NCBI RefSeq assembly: GCF_018100985.1
Contig: NZ_JAGJEI010000009.1
Span: forward strand, 88,819-152,818
Source of the DNA: Pseudoalteromonas sp. MMG007
Lineage (GTDB): Bacteria; Pseudomonadota; Gammaproteobacteria; Enterobacterales; Alteromonadaceae
DNA: 64,000 nucleotides
Direction of reading: 5' to 3'
The translations under genes and the position numbers were made by a program. Shown here piece after piece: positions 24,492-34,846 of this stretch. The notes beneath the pieces are model-generated. The model was not told where the DNA came from and searched no databases. It saw only the letters and a list, made by a program, of their open reading frames with translations. Within the stretch, counting starts at the first letter, position 1. Each line of letters begins with the position of its first letter.

Positions 24492-26129
24492 TTATTTTAA
24501 TTTAAAGCGATTAACCACATTAGACAGCCCTTGGCTACTTTGCTTAAGGTTATCACTGGCATCAGTAAGCTGTTTCGTATTATTTAATGATTGCTCAGTC
24601 GATTGAGATAGCTCATTAATCCGTAAATTTACCTCGTCAGCAGCTTGCGTTTGCTGCTCTGTGGCTCGCGCTATTTGGCTGTTCATTTCGGTAATGACTG
24701 ATACAAGCCTTTCAATTTCATTAAGCGAAATATTAGCAGACGACGCCTGTTCGACAGTAGACTCTGACAGCGCTTGGCTTGATTTAACGGCTTCAACGGC
24801 TGCTTTAGCACCTTCTTGTAATTTGGTGATCATGGCCTGTATTTCATCAGTGCTTTGCCCTGTACGACTTGCTAACGTGCGTACTTCATCAGCTACAACC
24901 GCAAAGCCTCTTCCGTGCTCTCCAGCTCGTGCAGCTTCAATTGCAGCATTAAGTGCTAATAAGTTCGTTTGCTCAGATATACTTCTTATCACATCAAGTA
25001 CTGAGCCTATGTTATTACTTTCATTCGCTAAATCTTCAGTAACTTGGCTTACCGTTTCTATATTGTTTGAAAGTGTTTCTATGGCAGTAATAGTGTTTTC
25101 AACGACGCTTTTACCTGTTGATGCGTTGCCAGCAGCGTCGTTAGCGGCTTGCTCTGCGGCTTCAGCGTTACGGCTTACATCGTGGATTTGGTGAGTCATT
25201 TGCTCCATCGCAGCAGCAACTTGGGTTGAGCTGTCGTTTTGTAGTTCGATAAATGAATGGCTTGTTTTGCTAGAGTCATCAACGGTATAGGCATGCTTAT
25301 TTACATCGTCGGCACTTTGGGAAACGTGAACTAATGACTCACGTATTTTTAAAACAAATAAGTTAAATGAGCGCGAAAGCTCTGATATTTCATCATTTCC
25401 TGATTCGTTTAAAGTACGGGTTAAGTCGCCTTCACCTTGCGAAATATCTTTCATCATATCGGCAGCTAGGCGAGTAGGGACTAAAATACTTTTACCAATA
25501 AAGTAGCTAAGTAATATCACCGCAATAATCATTATTAATGCACTAAAAAGTATAAGATTGCGTTGCTCGCTAAATGCAGCATCAATTGAATCTAGGTATA
25601 CGCCTGAGCCAACAATCCAATCCCACTGATTGAACCCTTTTACAAACGCTATCTTATCTACAGGTTGCTCTTTACCGGGCTTTGGCCATTTGTAAGGAAT
25701 AAAACCTTCGCGGTTTTGTTTTACAATATTAACCATTTCTACAAATAGCGCTTTGCCGTCGGGGTCTTTGTTGTTGGTTAAGTCTTTACCTTCAAGCGCC
25801 GGTTTTATAGGGTGCATTACCATGGTAGGTTGGTAGTTGTTTATCCAAAAATAATTAGTTTTGTCGTAGCGCAAAGCCCTTACAGCCTCAAGTGCTTGCG
25901 TTTGAGCTTGCTCTTGCGTGAGGGTGTTACTCTGTTCAAGTGCATAGTAATGTTCAATAACACTGTACGCAGTTTCTACAACATTTTGTGTTTTTAGGTA
26001 TTGCTCGTTTTTGAGCGAACTATATTGGTGCGTTAGGCTAGATACACTCAGTATTATTAGTCCTAACACAACGGTGGTTATTAATAGTGAAAAACGCTGA
26101 AAAATACTAAGACGTCTTAGGTTTAGCAT
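24492..26129 (-). CDS. Methyl-accepting chemotaxis protein with single Cache domain
   Basis: The protein is 545 residues. TM1 is at about 12-32, a periplasmic sCache_2-type sensor at about 35-185 ([30 protein letters not shown]), TM2 at about 190-210, HAMP at about 211-265 and the signalling domain to the end. The hairpin tip reads [19 protein letters not shown] then [15 protein letters not shown], so the CheA/CheW contact is intact. sCache_2 sensors often bind small organic acids; the ligand here is unknown. There is no C-terminal methylation-docking pentapeptide. AAGGAT precedes the start. It presumably works with the flagellar motor whose stators are encoded at 57-58.8 kb. Confidence 0.92.
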   Translation of the reverse strand: MLNLRRLSIFQRFSLLITTVVLGLIILSVSSLTHQYSSLKNEQYLKTQNVVETAYSVIEHYYALEQSNTLTQEQAQTQALEAVRALRYDKTNYFWINNYQPTMVMHPIKPALEGKDLTNNKDPDGKALFVEMVNIVKQNREGFIPYKWPKPGKEQPVDKIAFVKGFNQWDWIVGSGVYLDSIDAAFSEQRNLILFSALIMIIAVILLSYFIGKSILVPTRLAADMMKDISQGEGDLTRTLNESGNDEISELSRSFNLFVLKIRESLVHVSQSADDVNKHAYTVDDSSKTSHSFIELQNDSSTQVAAAMEQMTHQIHDVSRNAEAAEQAANDAAGNASTGKSVVENTITAIETLSNNIETVSQVTEDLANESNNIGSVLDVIRSISEQTNLLALNAAIEAARAGEHGRGFAVVADEVRTLASRTGQSTDEIQAMITKLQEGAKAAVEAVKSSQALSESTVEQASSANISLNEIERLVSVITEMNSQIARATEQQTQAADEVNLRINELSQSTEQSLNNTKQLTDASDNLKQSSQGLSNVVNRFKLK

Positions 26130-26316
26130 ATATTTATCCTTTTTAGTTAACGCTCAGTGTGGTTAAATTTAAGGATAGTAAAAAAGTGAGTTTAAGCTAG
26201 GCCAGTTTATCATTTGGTTTTGATTTTAAAGCAGTAAGTTTGAGTTTTGGGGAAGATTTAAGCTGTTTTAAAGCACAAACAAGCGCACATGGCTTTTAGC
26301 TTAGAATGTTCAAATA

Positions 26317-26342
26317 AAAAAGGCTGATATTTTAATCAGCCT
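26317..26342 (-). terminator. Terminator of the DPP IV-like gene
   Basis: On the minus strand AAGGCTGAT, a short AT loop and ATCAGCCTT are followed by TTTTT. It lies 20 bp past the peptidase stop codon. Confidence 0.88.
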
Positions 26343-26361
26343 TAAATATGAAAAGTTTTAA

Positions 26362-28587
26362 TTATTTAACATCAAAATGACGATTAAAGAAGTTAGTAAT
26401 AGTTTGATGTAAGTGTGTTTGCACTTGTTTACCGCGTAGGCTGTGTTTAGAGCCTGGGTAAGTCATCATTTCAAACTGTTTTTCGTTATCTTGAAGTTGT
26501 TTAAACAATTTTGTGGAATGCGTAAACAATACGTTGTCATCAGCCATTCCATGGTAAATCATTAATGGACCTTTTAAGCCATCTGCATATGGAAATACAG
26601 CACTATCTTCATAGCCTTTAGCATTTGTATCAGGGTGGCCTAAATAACGCTCTGTGTAATGTGTATCGTATAGAGCCCAATCGGTTACTGGAGCACCTGA
26701 TACGCCGGCTTGAAAGTAATCGCCCGCTTTAAACATAGTCATAAGTGCCATATAGCCGCCGTAGCTGTGGCCATAAACACCAATGCGCTCTGGGTCTACG
26801 TAATCAAGTGTACGTAAAAACTCTACGCCTTTAATTTGGTCGGCAACCTCAACCACACCTAAATGTTTATAAATAGCATCTTCAAACTTTTTACCACGAT
26901 TGTAAGAACCTCGGTTATCAAGTTGAAAAATAACGTAGCCTTGTTGCGCCATGTATTGAAAGTACAGATTTTTACTGCGCCAGCTATTTGTTACTCGTTG
27001 TGCGTGCGGGCCGCCGTAAACGTTAACAATAACAGGGTGCTTTTTGCCATCACTTACATTACTTGGCTTAAATAAACGGTAATGCATTACTTGGCCATCT
27101 TGTGCTTTAATTGTACCGTATTCTGGTGTTGTTAAATCACTTAAGTAAGGAGTAAGCGGGTGACTGCTATCTAGCTTATTTTCTTCAAGCCATGTAATAA
27201 ACTCACCATTTATTTTGCGAAGAGCAGCTGAATTTGGCGTATTATCAGATGAGCTATTATCAATAAAGGTTTTGCTATCTTTTGCCATTACCACGCTGTG
27301 GTATTTACCTTTTTCGGTAATTCGCTTTGCATCGCCTTTTTTAAATAAAGGCGCGCTGTATAAATGGCTTTCAAGCGGGGTATCTTTGCGTCCTGCAAAG
27401 TAGACAATGCCTTTTTTCTCATCAATACCTTTTAAACTGTCAACAGCCCAATCGCCAGAAGTAATTTGGCGAACAAGTTGACCGTTAGTGCGGTACAAGT
27501 ATAAATGTTTAAAGCCATCACGCTCAGATGCCCATACAAAATGCTTTTTGTCTTTTAAAAACTCAAGGTCAAAATGTAGGTTTATCCACGTTTCGCTGTT
27601 TTCGGTAAGCGCTACTTTTTGTGTTTTAGTGTTGCTGTTATAAAAACGCAGTTCTAATTTATGTTGCGAGCGATTTTGCCATTGGTATGACAGTGTATTG
27701 CCGTCTTTTAGCCATTTAGCGCGGGCAATGTAAATATCTTCATCTTTACCTAAATCAATCCAATCGACTTTTTGGTCGTTAAGTTTAACTACACCTAGCT
27801 GAATTTTAACGTTGTCGGTACCTGTAAACGGGTAGCGCTGATTAAATAACTTAACTTCGTCAGCGTAAATTTCGTTACGGATAGCTTCTTTTACAGGAGT
27901 TTCGTCAACGCGGGTATAGGCAATTTTAGTTTCATCCCCTGACCACCAGTAACCTGTCATACGGCTCATTTCTTCTTGAGCAACAAATTCGGCCATGCCG
28001 TTTTTAATAACGCCGCCACCATCTTTACTAAGCTGAATCTCTTTACCAGAATCAAGCTCTAACGCGTAAAGGTTTTGCTCACGAATAAACGATACATAAT
28101 TACCTTTAGGTGAAAAACGCGCATCAGTTTCAAATGCTTCAGTGTCGGTTAGTTTTTTACTTTTAGCTGAGGCCAAATCGTAATAATAAAGGTCGCCGTT
28201 GAGTGGGAATAAAAGTGCTTTGCCGTCTTTAGACCATTTATATTCTAAAATACCTTTACCAAAAATACGTTGGCGTTCGCGGCGTGCTTTTTCTTCATCT
28301 GAAAGGTTTTCTGGGCCTGAAAATAATTTAGCAGAATCAACAAGTACACGATTAGTGTTGTCTTTTAAGTTGTATTCCCACAAATCATAACGGTTGTAGT
28401 CATCGTTTTTACCTTGTAAGTAAGTTACGCGGCTGCCGTCGGGTGAGAATTTAAGTTGTACCGGCGATTTACCAGAGAGACTCGGATCGTCAAAAATACG
28501 CTCTAATGATAAAGGTTTTGCTTGAACACTAATAGCGCCAACCATTAACGGTATAGCTAGTGAGAGGTGTTTTATTTTTTTTAGCAC
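26362..28587 (-). CDS. Dipeptidyl peptidase IV-like S9 family serine peptidase
   Basis: The protein is 741 residues beginning with GTG (AAGG seven bases upstream) and a signal peptide (LKKIKHLSLAIPLMVGAISVQA). The N-terminal eight-bladed propeller (about 40-480) shows KFSPDGSRVTYLQGK and the DPP IV substrate-binding motif with two Glu (VAQEEMSR). The alpha/beta hydrolase domain has the nucleophile S608 in GHSYGGY, with D683/D684 (MADDN) and H715 (SKHS). It should release X-Pro or X-Ala dipeptides from the N terminus of peptides in the periplasm or outside, for peptide nutrition. It is divergent from a HIT gene with a 111-bp shared promoter region. Confidence 0.93.
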   Translation of the reverse strand: MLKKIKHLSLAIPLMVGAISVQAKPLSLERIFDDPSLSGKSPVQLKFSPDGSRVTYLQGKNDDYNRYDLWEYNLKDNTNRVLVDSAKLFSGPENLSDEEKARRERQRIFGKGILEYKWSKDGKALLFPLNGDLYYYDLASAKSKKLTDTEAFETDARFSPKGNYVSFIREQNLYALELDSGKEIQLSKDGGGVIKNGMAEFVAQEEMSRMTGYWWSGDETKIAYTRVDETPVKEAIRNEIYADEVKLFNQRYPFTGTDNVKIQLGVVKLNDQKVDWIDLGKDEDIYIARAKWLKDGNTLSYQWQNRSQHKLELRFYNSNTKTQKVALTENSETWINLHFDLEFLKDKKHFVWASERDGFKHLYLYRTNGQLVRQITSGDWAVDSLKGIDEKKGIVYFAGRKDTPLESHLYSAPLFKKGDAKRITEKGKYHSVVMAKDSKTFIDNSSSDNTPNSAALRKINGEFITWLEENKLDSSHPLTPYLSDLTTPEYGTIKAQDGQVMHYRLFKPSNVSDGKKHPVIVNVYGGPHAQRVTNSWRSKNLYFQYMAQQGYVIFQLDNRGSYNRGKKFEDAIYKHLGVVEVADQIKGVEFLRTLDYVDPERIGVYGHSYGGYMALMTMFKAGDYFQAGVSGAPVTDWALYDTHYTERYLGHPDTNAKGYEDSAVFPYADGLKGPLMIYHGMADDNVLFTHSTKLFKQLQDNEKQFEMMTYPGSKHSLRGKQVQTHLHQTITNFFNRHFDVK

Positions 28588-28698
28588 AAGGTTGCCTTAG
28601 CTTATTATAAATATTGCTTTGATGGTAAAGCCAAGCGTGTGCAACTGCAACTAAATGCTATAAAGTGGCGATTATCAAAGACAAAGTAGGACATAGCA

Positions 28699-29103
28699 AT
28701 GACTCATACTGAATTTAAACTAGCCCCTGAGCTTAAGCGCGACTGCATAGAACTTGCCGACTGGCCACTGTGTAAAGTGCTTTTATTAAACGATAGCCAG
28801 TATCCGTGGTTTGTATTAGTGCCAAGGCAGGCAAACTTAAGAGAGATAATTGATTTATCTGAGGAGGATCAAATTGTTTATTTAAAAGAGTCAGCCAGGC
28901 TAAGTAAATTATTAATGGATGTATTTAAACCAGATAAATTAAACATAGCGGCGTTAGGTAACATGGTGCCGCAATTACATATTCATCATATTGCACGTTT
29001 TACGAGTGATTCTGCTTGGCCTGCGCCAATTTGGGGTAAACACCCCGCAGTGCCTTATACAGAGCCACAAATTGTAGAGCTAAAAAAAGCGCTGCAGTTT
29101 TAA
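28699..29103 (+). CDS. HIT domain-containing protein
   Basis: The protein is 134 residues. The histidine-triad region VPQLHIHHIARFTSD lies near residue 96 and has the HxHxH core with a shifted third His (HIHHI). Upstream are YPWFVLVPRQANL and the helix VYLKESARLSKLL. HIT proteins are nucleotide hydrolases or transferases; the substrate of this short bacterial type is unknown. AGGAC precedes the ATG. Confidence 0.85.
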   Translation: MTHTEFKLAPELKRDCIELADWPLCKVLLLNDSQYPWFVLVPRQANLREIIDLSEEDQIVYLKESARLSKLLMDVFKPDKLNIAALGNMVPQLHIHHIARFTSDSAWPAPIWGKHPAVPYTEPQIVELKKALQF

Positions 29104-29119
29104 GCCGCAACGCTTTTTT
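29083..29119. terminator. Terminator overlapping the HIT gene end
   Basis: AAAAAAGCG and CGCTTTTTT pair around a 19-nt loop that contains the HIT stop codon, followed by T residues. It can also act on the minus strand for the convergent M49-like gene, whose stop is at 29145. Confidence 0.6.
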
Positions 29120-29144
29120 AGGGTTTAACTAAGTTTAACTAAAC

Positions 29145-30845
29145 TTATTTAAGCCCTAGCACTTCTTTACCTTGTTTAAAGGTTACATCTACAGGGATAT
29201 TAGCTTTACTTAGTTTTTCTAAGTCTTTAGCAAGCTCTTCTTTAATATCGCCATGTGTTGCGATTAGTTGATCTACTTTTTCGTAATCACCATCACCTTG
29301 TAAAGTTAAAATTAGGCGAGATAATTTAGCCATTGCTACGCCCATTTTTTCCATATTTACGCGGTATAAACCCTCGTCATTTTTAGAAAATGCGCCTTCT
29401 TGTGCAAAGAAGTTAAAGCGGATCATATTGGCTTTACCATGAGCGCTTGATGCACCAAAACGTACAGAGCGGAAAATACCTGCCATAAACGTAGTGTAGT
29501 AATCCTCTAGTGTACCTTCGGTAATTTCGCCTTTTTTGAGTAACTGCTCAACCATGTATAAACCTAAAATATCGGCTTTACCTTCTTCAAGCGCACTTGC
29601 GTGTTCTTGCAATGATTGGCGAACCGTCCCTTTACCTGTAAGCGTGTTTTTAATACCTAAACCATGTGCTACTTCATGAAACATAGTATTGGCAAAAAAT
29701 GCGTTAAAGGTAATATGCTTACGTTGCTCTGGCACAATTAGCTGCTCAGAAATTGGCACTAAAATTTTATCAAACTTAGCGCGCATTGCGTTCTTAAGCT
29801 GCAGGCGGCGAGTGCCTTTTTCAAGCTGAACCTGCTCATCGTTTGGTAAGTTAATAGCGATAGTTTTACTACCTGCGTTAGAGTGGCCTGCGTAGTAAAC
29901 AACATCGTAAGCATTTAAATCGGCGTCTGAACCTGGGACTTCTTGCTTGTATTTAGCATCTACTGGTAAGTCTTTTTGGAGCTCAGGTAAAAAGGCTGCA
30001 AACTTAGCCAGGCGCTCGCTCCATTTTAAATCTTTAATTAATACGTAAGACTCATAAGCTGCGCGGTAGCCAAACAGTTGATCTTCGTAAGTTTCTATTG
30101 GGCCAATAACCACATCTACAGGGTTATTTTTCATATCCATCCACGCAAAGTCAGACACCTGGAAGTCGTCTTTTTGCAATGCGTCAGCGCGTAGGTTTAA
30201 GTAATTAGCAAATTCTTTATCGTCAGCAAGTTTACTCGCTTCACGTAATAGTTTTGCAGCTTCTGCAAGTTCATTAGCGTATTCTTTAGAGTAAGGTACG
30301 CTGTATAGTTTACCTTGCTCGTCACGTTTAATTACTGAGTAAAGGCCTTTTTTATCTTCTACATCAGCTTTATTTAACTCTTCTTTAGTTATGTCTGCTG
30401 GGTAAAATTGAGCACCAAGGGCTTTTTCTTTATAGCCTGATAAAAATGCTTCATCGCCGTTTAAGCGATCCCATGGGCCGTAATTTATATCGGCAAATTT
30501 TCGTACTTTTTCATCGCTTAGTTTTGCTAAAAACGCATCTTTATTTTCACCAAACGATTGTTTCCAAAATAATTCATCCATAATTTTAGAAGCATCAATA
30601 AGCTTAGAAACCATCGCTTTTTGGTTATCATTTAAATGCGAAAGGTCAGCCTCTAGGCTAAAATCTGTATAAATATCTAAACGTTGCTCATCTGTATTGA
30701 TAAGCTTAGGTCCGGATTGAGCGCCACTTTCTTGGGCTAGATCTACGGCTGTGTTGTCGGTAGAAGACGGTGCTTGTTCTGAACATGCACTAAGAAAAAC
30801 AACACCAGAGAGCAAAATTGCTTGGCTAATTTTATTTAATATCAT
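29145..30845 (-). CDS. M49-like zinc metallopeptidase lipoprotein (DPP III relative)
   Basis: The protein is 566 residues. A lipoprotein signal peptide ends in LSACSEQ (lipobox LSAC), placing it in the periplasm attached to a membrane. The zinc site is HEVAHGLG with a downstream EEGKADI helix, which fits the dipeptidyl peptidase III family (M49) in order and spacing. Classical M49 enzymes have a six-residue HExxxH (HELLGH), while this protein has HExxH. The rest of the protein is largely helical, with YAGHSNAGSKTIAINLPND as a recognisable family segment. It probably cuts dipeptides from peptides imported into the periplasm, beside the DPP IV-like enzyme upstream. This shared role is inference. 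Confidence 0.8.
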   Translation of the reverse strand: MILNKISQAILLSGVVFLSACSEQAPSSTDNTAVDLAQESGAQSGPKLINTDEQRLDIYTDFSLEADLSHLNDNQKAMVSKLIDASKIMDELFWKQSFGENKDAFLAKLSDEKVRKFADINYGPWDRLNGDEAFLSGYKEKALGAQFYPADITKEELNKADVEDKKGLYSVIKRDEQGKLYSVPYSKEYANELAEAAKLLREASKLADDKEFANYLNLRADALQKDDFQVSDFAWMDMKNNPVDVVIGPIETYEDQLFGYRAAYESYVLIKDLKWSERLAKFAAFLPELQKDLPVDAKYKQEVPGSDADLNAYDVVYYAGHSNAGSKTIAINLPNDEQVQLEKGTRRLQLKNAMRAKFDKILVPISEQLIVPEQRKHITFNAFFANTMFHEVAHGLGIKNTLTGKGTVRQSLQEHASALEEGKADILGLYMVEQLLKKGEITEGTLEDYYTTFMAGIFRSVRFGASSAHGKANMIRFNFFAQEGAFSKNDEGLYRVNMEKMGVAMAKLSRLILTLQGDGDYEKVDQLIATHGDIKEELAKDLEKLSKANIPVDVTFKQGKEVLGLK

Positions 30846-31141
30846 TATTTTGCCTATTAAAAAGTAAGTTTAAAAACTTGTATAGCTATGCTTAAAGGCT
30901 AAAAGTATACAAACGCTTCCTTATTGTGATTGCATTAAAGCAAAACTAAAAGGTAAATAGCAAGTATTTGGCGTTGTAAGGCAGGCACATGCGCTAAAGC
31001 GTCACTAATTAAAATAAAACTCTATAATTTCCTTAACTTTATCGGTAAGTTAGACAATACTAATTTATATTACTAATACAAAAATTAATGGTCTGAATTT
31101 GCAGTTGCTTGCAGGCTAAACACAAAAGGATGGCAAGCTAT

Positions 31142-31981
31142 ATGTCTACAGAAAATGCTTTATTAACGATTCTAGTTGATAGAATAAATAACGATACACT
31201 CGTACTGCCAACGCTTCCTGAAGTTGCAATTAAGGTTCGCCAAGCGGCGGATAACCCTGATGTAAACTTGATGCAAATGTCGGATGTTATTGCTCAAGAC
31301 CCCGCGCTTTCTGCCCGTATGATAAAAGTAGCCAACAGTGCAATTATGGGGCGTGCAGTTAAAGTATCTAATTTGCAGCAAGCAGTGACACGTATTGGTC
31401 TGCGCCAAATTAAAAATATTGCAACAGCAATGGCAATGGAGCAACTGTTTGTATCAAACAATGAACTAATTAAAGGTTACATGGGTAAAGCGTGGCAAAA
31501 AACATTAACGGTTGCAAGTCACTCTATTTCACTAATGGAATTTTACTTACAAAATCAAAAGCACACGTCGTTAAATCGCGATTCGATTACACTCGCCGCA
31601 CTTGTATATAATATTGGCGTGTTACCTATTTTAACTGAAGCAGAGCGCCACCCAGAAGTTTTTGCTAATCCAAGCTTTTTAGCTCATGCTATTCAAAAGT
31701 TGAGTGGTGAAATTGGCTCGTCAATTATGACTGCCTGGGAGTTTCCTAAGGAGTTTGTTGATGTTGCACAAAGCTGGGCCGATCCGACTTATAAACCGGC
31801 TCAAGTGAGTTATGTTGATTTTATTCGTGTCGGCGCTATTTTAGAAGGGACATTACAGGTTTCTGATAAATCGGCAGCATTACAAACTTATATAGATAAG
31901 GGTGTTATACCATCAATGCAGCTGTTCTCTAGCGACGAGTACAACGAAATGCTAGCTGATGTAAAAGATATGTTTAGTTAA
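31142..31981 (+). CDS. HDOD domain signalling protein
   Basis: The protein is 279 residues if started at ATG 31142 (MSTENALLTI); further in-frame starts lie at 31130 and, as TTG, 31109. The HDOD domain covers about 15-215 with LPTLPEVAIKVRQAADNPD, VIAQDPALSARMIKVANSA, and LQQAVTRIGLRQIKNIATA. It lacks the catalytic HD pair, as usual for HDOD proteins, which act as signalling scaffolds for motility, biofilm or c-di-GMP control. No partner gene is adjacent. About 295 bp without other features precede it. Confidence 0.88.
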   Translation: MSTENALLTILVDRINNDTLVLPTLPEVAIKVRQAADNPDVNLMQMSDVIAQDPALSARMIKVANSAIMGRAVKVSNLQQAVTRIGLRQIKNIATAMAMEQLFVSNNELIKGYMGKAWQKTLTVASHSISLMEFYLQNQKHTSLNRDSITLAALVYNIGVLPILTEAERHPEVFANPSFLAHAIQKLSGEIGSSIMTAWEFPKEFVDVAQSWADPTYKPAQVSYVDFIRVGAILEGTLQVSDKSAALQTYIDKGVIPSMQLFSSDEYNEMLADVKDMFS

Positions 31982-32002
31982 ACATACTTTATTATTGGTA
32001 AT

Positions 32003-32030
32003 AAAAAAGCACGATTTTATCGTGCTTTTT
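32003..32030. terminator. Bidirectional terminator between HDOD gene and rdgC
   Basis: AAAAAGCACGAT-TTT-ATCGTGCTTTTT is a strong stem with A and T tracts on either side, between convergent genes. Confidence 0.92.
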
Positions 32031-32039
32031 ACATTTTAG

Positions 32040-32957
32040 TTATGCTTTATGTAAATCGTCTGCATCACCTAAACCGGCAGTTAACTCTTCAAGCAATTGC
32101 TTAATTTCTTCTGATGCTAATATAAAGTCGGCATCAAGCTTAACGGCCATATCTTCTTTAGGTATGTCAGCGTTTTCTTCTTTTAAAGTTTCTGAGTAGC
32201 TTAAACGTTTAATAGAGCCATCGTTTTGTAGCATAAACTTCAGGCGTTCTTGCCAATCGAGTGCAAGTTTAGTAACACGCTTACCGCTTTCTAGGTGCGA
32301 TTTAACTTCATCACAGGCCAAGTCATGACCTTTAAGTTTTACTTGTGCGCCGCTATCATCAGCTTCTTCAAGTTCAGCGTCTGAGCCTATTGCAAAACCT
32401 TCTGGAGTACTAAAGTTAGTTAGCCAGTCTGTTAAAAACACATCAAGATCGTAATTGGCAAATGCAGGGACTACCGGTAAAGTTCCTAATGATTTACGAA
32501 GTAGAGCGAGCAATTCTTCAGCTTTGTTAAAGCTGCCACTATTTACTACAACCCAACCATTTTCCTGGTCAATAAATGCAAATTGTAGACTCGATTTTTT
32601 GAATGCTTGCGGAAGCAGTGTATGAAGGATGTTTTCTTTTAATTCATCTTTTTCTTTCTTTTTAACAGGACGGTTTTCTTCTGCTTCTATTTGATCAATT
32701 TTCTCAGCAACTAGTTCGTTTATAACTGACGCAGGTAATACTTTTTCTTCTCTTTTTGCACACACTAAAATACTTTTTTGAGAAAAATGCGATAATGTTT
32801 CACCGTGCTTTCCAAACGCTTTTGTCCAACCAAATGTAGCAAGCTCTTGGCCTGTACATGGTCGAAATAAGTCTTGTTCTAATGCTTTATCAAAATCTTC
32901 TTGAGTATACGAAACGTCTTGCTTAAAGCGGTAACAAATAAGGTTACTAAACCACAT
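32040..32957 (-). CDS. rdgC: Recombination-associated protein RdgC
   Basis: The protein is 305-306 residues from the ATG at 32957 (MWFSNLICYRF), which matches the usual RdgC start; the frame continues to a TTG at 32990 without support. Family motifs include DLFRPCTGQELATFGWTKAFG and the acidic/basic middle portion RPVKKKEKDELKE, with LDWQERLKFMLQNDGSIKRL in the C-terminal half. Known RdgC forms a ring-shaped dimer around double-stranded DNA and limits RecA-promoted recombination. Length is near the family value (303). There is no LexA box in front of it. Confidence 0.95.
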   Translation of the reverse strand: MWFSNLICYRFKQDVSYTQEDFDKALEQDLFRPCTGQELATFGWTKAFGKHGETLSHFSQKSILVCAKREEKVLPASVINELVAEKIDQIEAEENRPVKKKEKDELKENILHTLLPQAFKKSSLQFAFIDQENGWVVVNSGSFNKAEELLALLRKSLGTLPVVPAFANYDLDVFLTDWLTNFSTPEGFAIGSDAELEEADDSGAQVKLKGHDLACDEVKSHLESGKRVTKLALDWQERLKFMLQNDGSIKRLSYSETLKEENADIPKEDMAVKLDADFILASEEIKQLLEELTAGLGDADDLHKA

Positions 32958-33064
32958 AGGGGAGTTGATCCATTTGAAAAATTTGTACAATCATAGCAAT
33001 AAAAACAGCATCTCGAAATGGCTGATTTGTTACTGATAAATATGTCTAAATTTAATCCAAAAAG

Positions 33065-34846
33065 TTACTCTTGATTAAAAATAGGCATTGGCTTTGCCAT
33101 GTTTTTAGGAAATTGAATGTAATAGCGAAGTCCTTTACCAGGTTCGCTAGTGGCATCAATAGAGCCACTTAACGTTTGTTTTACTAAATTAAACATTATA
33201 TGGGTGCCCAAACCACTGCCGCCTTGGTCGCGCTTAGTCGTAAAAAATGGGTCAAATAATTTAGTTAATTGCTCACTTGTAACGCCATTACCATCATCTT
33301 TGTAATCGATGGTTAAGTTAGTTTCATCACTTGATATTTTTATATCCATAGTGCCATTTTGTTTACCTTCAAAGCCATGAATAAGTGAATTCATGATGAG
33401 ATTAGTAAAAATTTGGCTTATAGCACCTGCGGGTAAGTTGAGTACTAAGTCATCAGGGCATTGTAAATTAATGGTATGGGACGTTTTTTTAAGTTTAGGG
33501 TGCAAAGAGCGAATTACTTCATTGACATAGTCTTTAAAGTTAATTGTTCTCATTGCTTCACTGGCTTGGTCAACCGCAATTTGTTTAAAGCTGGCAATTA
33601 GCTCAGACGCTCTATCAAGGTTTGTAGTGAGTAAACTCGTACTTTGTTTAGCCTCATTAATAAACTCTTCTAGCGCTTTTGGTGAGAGTTTCTTTTCGGT
33701 ATACGCATTCTCTAGCTTATTTAATCGCTCTTGTAAAAATGATATAGCGGTAACGCCAATACCAATAGGTGTATTTATATCATGTGTAATACCAGCAACT
33801 AAGCCACCTAAGGCAGCCATTTTTTCAGTGCCTACTAAGCGCTCTTGAGCTAGGCTCAATTCATCAATATAACGTTGTGATTCGTTTTGTTTATCGATTA
33901 ACTCTTGCTCAGTGCTTCGGCGCAGATCTATTTCTTCGGTGAGTACTATTTTTTGCTTTTCGAGCTCATATTTTTGCTGTTGTAAATCCATCATTGCTTG
34001 GCTTAAGTTCGATGTTTTACGTGCTACGTCTTGCTCTAATTGTATATTGTGCTGATCGAGCTTTTCATTGCTAATAATGAGCTCTTTTTGAGTATGTTCA
34101 AGCTCTTTTCTGTACTGCACCACTTTATCTATGAGGTTGTTAAATGAGTGCTCCATAACTTTAAGTTCGTTATGCTCTTCTGTCTCTATTTCTATGTGTT
34201 GACCTTCTAATTCATCAAGCTCTATGTTTTCTAATTGCTCAGTGAGTTCAGCTAAAGGGTCTGTTAATAATTTTCTAAACGCCATTAAAAATAAAATGAT
34301 CAAAAATGTAGTTTTGATCATCGCATTACCAATCAAAAAATAGATTGATACCATAATACGGCTAAAAACAACTTCTCGACTGGAGAACAATGTAACGTCG
34401 CCAACTTGTGTAGCACGTCCTGAAAATTCAAAAATAAGTGGGAAGGTATAACCAAATAACCCTGATTTGGTATCTTCTAAAATAACCTCTTCTTGAACTA
34501 ATTGTTGGTTGTATAGTTTATGTATATCGAGAGAGCGGCCAAGCTGTGAAATAATTTCACCACTGTCGTCACGTACGATAATTCCTTCGATCATTGGAAT
34601 AGCAAGTAAGCCTTCTGCCGTTGTAATTGTTTGCTTATTATTTAGCTCCCAAATGGCTCGAGTTAAGCTACGGCTGAAGGTTTTTTGTAATGTACTGAGT
34701 TCGTCGCGAATATAGTCTTTGGTATTGACGTATTCAGCAAGTACTTGGCCACAAGTCACCACAAAGGTAAGCAAAAAATAGACTGATAAAACATTAGTCA
34801 GCAACTTCTTAGAAAGGCTTTTTTGTAACATGAGTGACGTGTTCAT
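33065..34846 (-). CDS. Membrane sensor histidine kinase
   Basis: The protein is 593 residues. TM1 is at about 18-38, a periplasmic sensor at about 40-160, TM2 at about 165-192, then a HAMP-like segment with VMEHSFNNLIDKVVQYR and a long coiled coil (about 240-340). The H box is GITHDINTPIGIG (H355), and the HATPase domain has NLIMNSLIHGFEG, DDGNGV and GGSGLGTHI. This kinase type (H box with INTPIG) is common in marine gammaproteobacteria. It is divergent from a CheY-like receiver gene 520 bp away, which may be its partner. The ATG at 34846 abuts AAAGG; a second Met at residue 6 is an alternative start. Confidence 0.9.
   Translation of the reverse strand: MNTSLMLQKSLSKKLLTNVLSVYFLLTFVVTCGQVLAEYVNTKDYIRDELSTLQKTFSRSLTRAIWELNNKQTITTAEGLLAIPMIEGIIVRDDSGEIISQLGRSLDIHKLYNQQLVQEEVILEDTKSGLFGYTFPLIFEFSGRATQVGDVTLFSSREVVFSRIMVSIYFLIGNAMIKTTFLIILFLMAFRKLLTDPLAELTEQLENIELDELEGQHIEIETEEHNELKVMEHSFNNLIDKVVQYRKELEHTQKELIISNEKLDQHNIQLEQDVARKTSNLSQAMMDLQQQKYELEKQKIVLTEEIDLRRSTEQELIDKQNESQRYIDELSLAQERLVGTEKMAALGGLVAGITHDINTPIGIGVTAISFLQERLNKLENAYTEKKLSPKALEEFINEAKQSTSLLTTNLDRASELIASFKQIAVDQASEAMRTINFKDYVNEVIRSLHPKLKKTSHTINLQCPDDLVLNLPAGAISQIFTNLIMNSLIHGFEGKQNGTMDIKISSDETNLTIDYKDDGNGVTSEQLTKLFDPFFTTKRDQGGSGLGTHIMFNLVKQTLSGSIDATSEPGKGLRYYIQFPKNMAKPMPIFNQE

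Noticed and set aside
24661..25194. 177-residue plus-strand ORF inside the chemoreceptor gene
   Set aside because: Antisense shadow of a well-supported coding frame; Ser/Ala-rich composition follows from reading the opposite strand.
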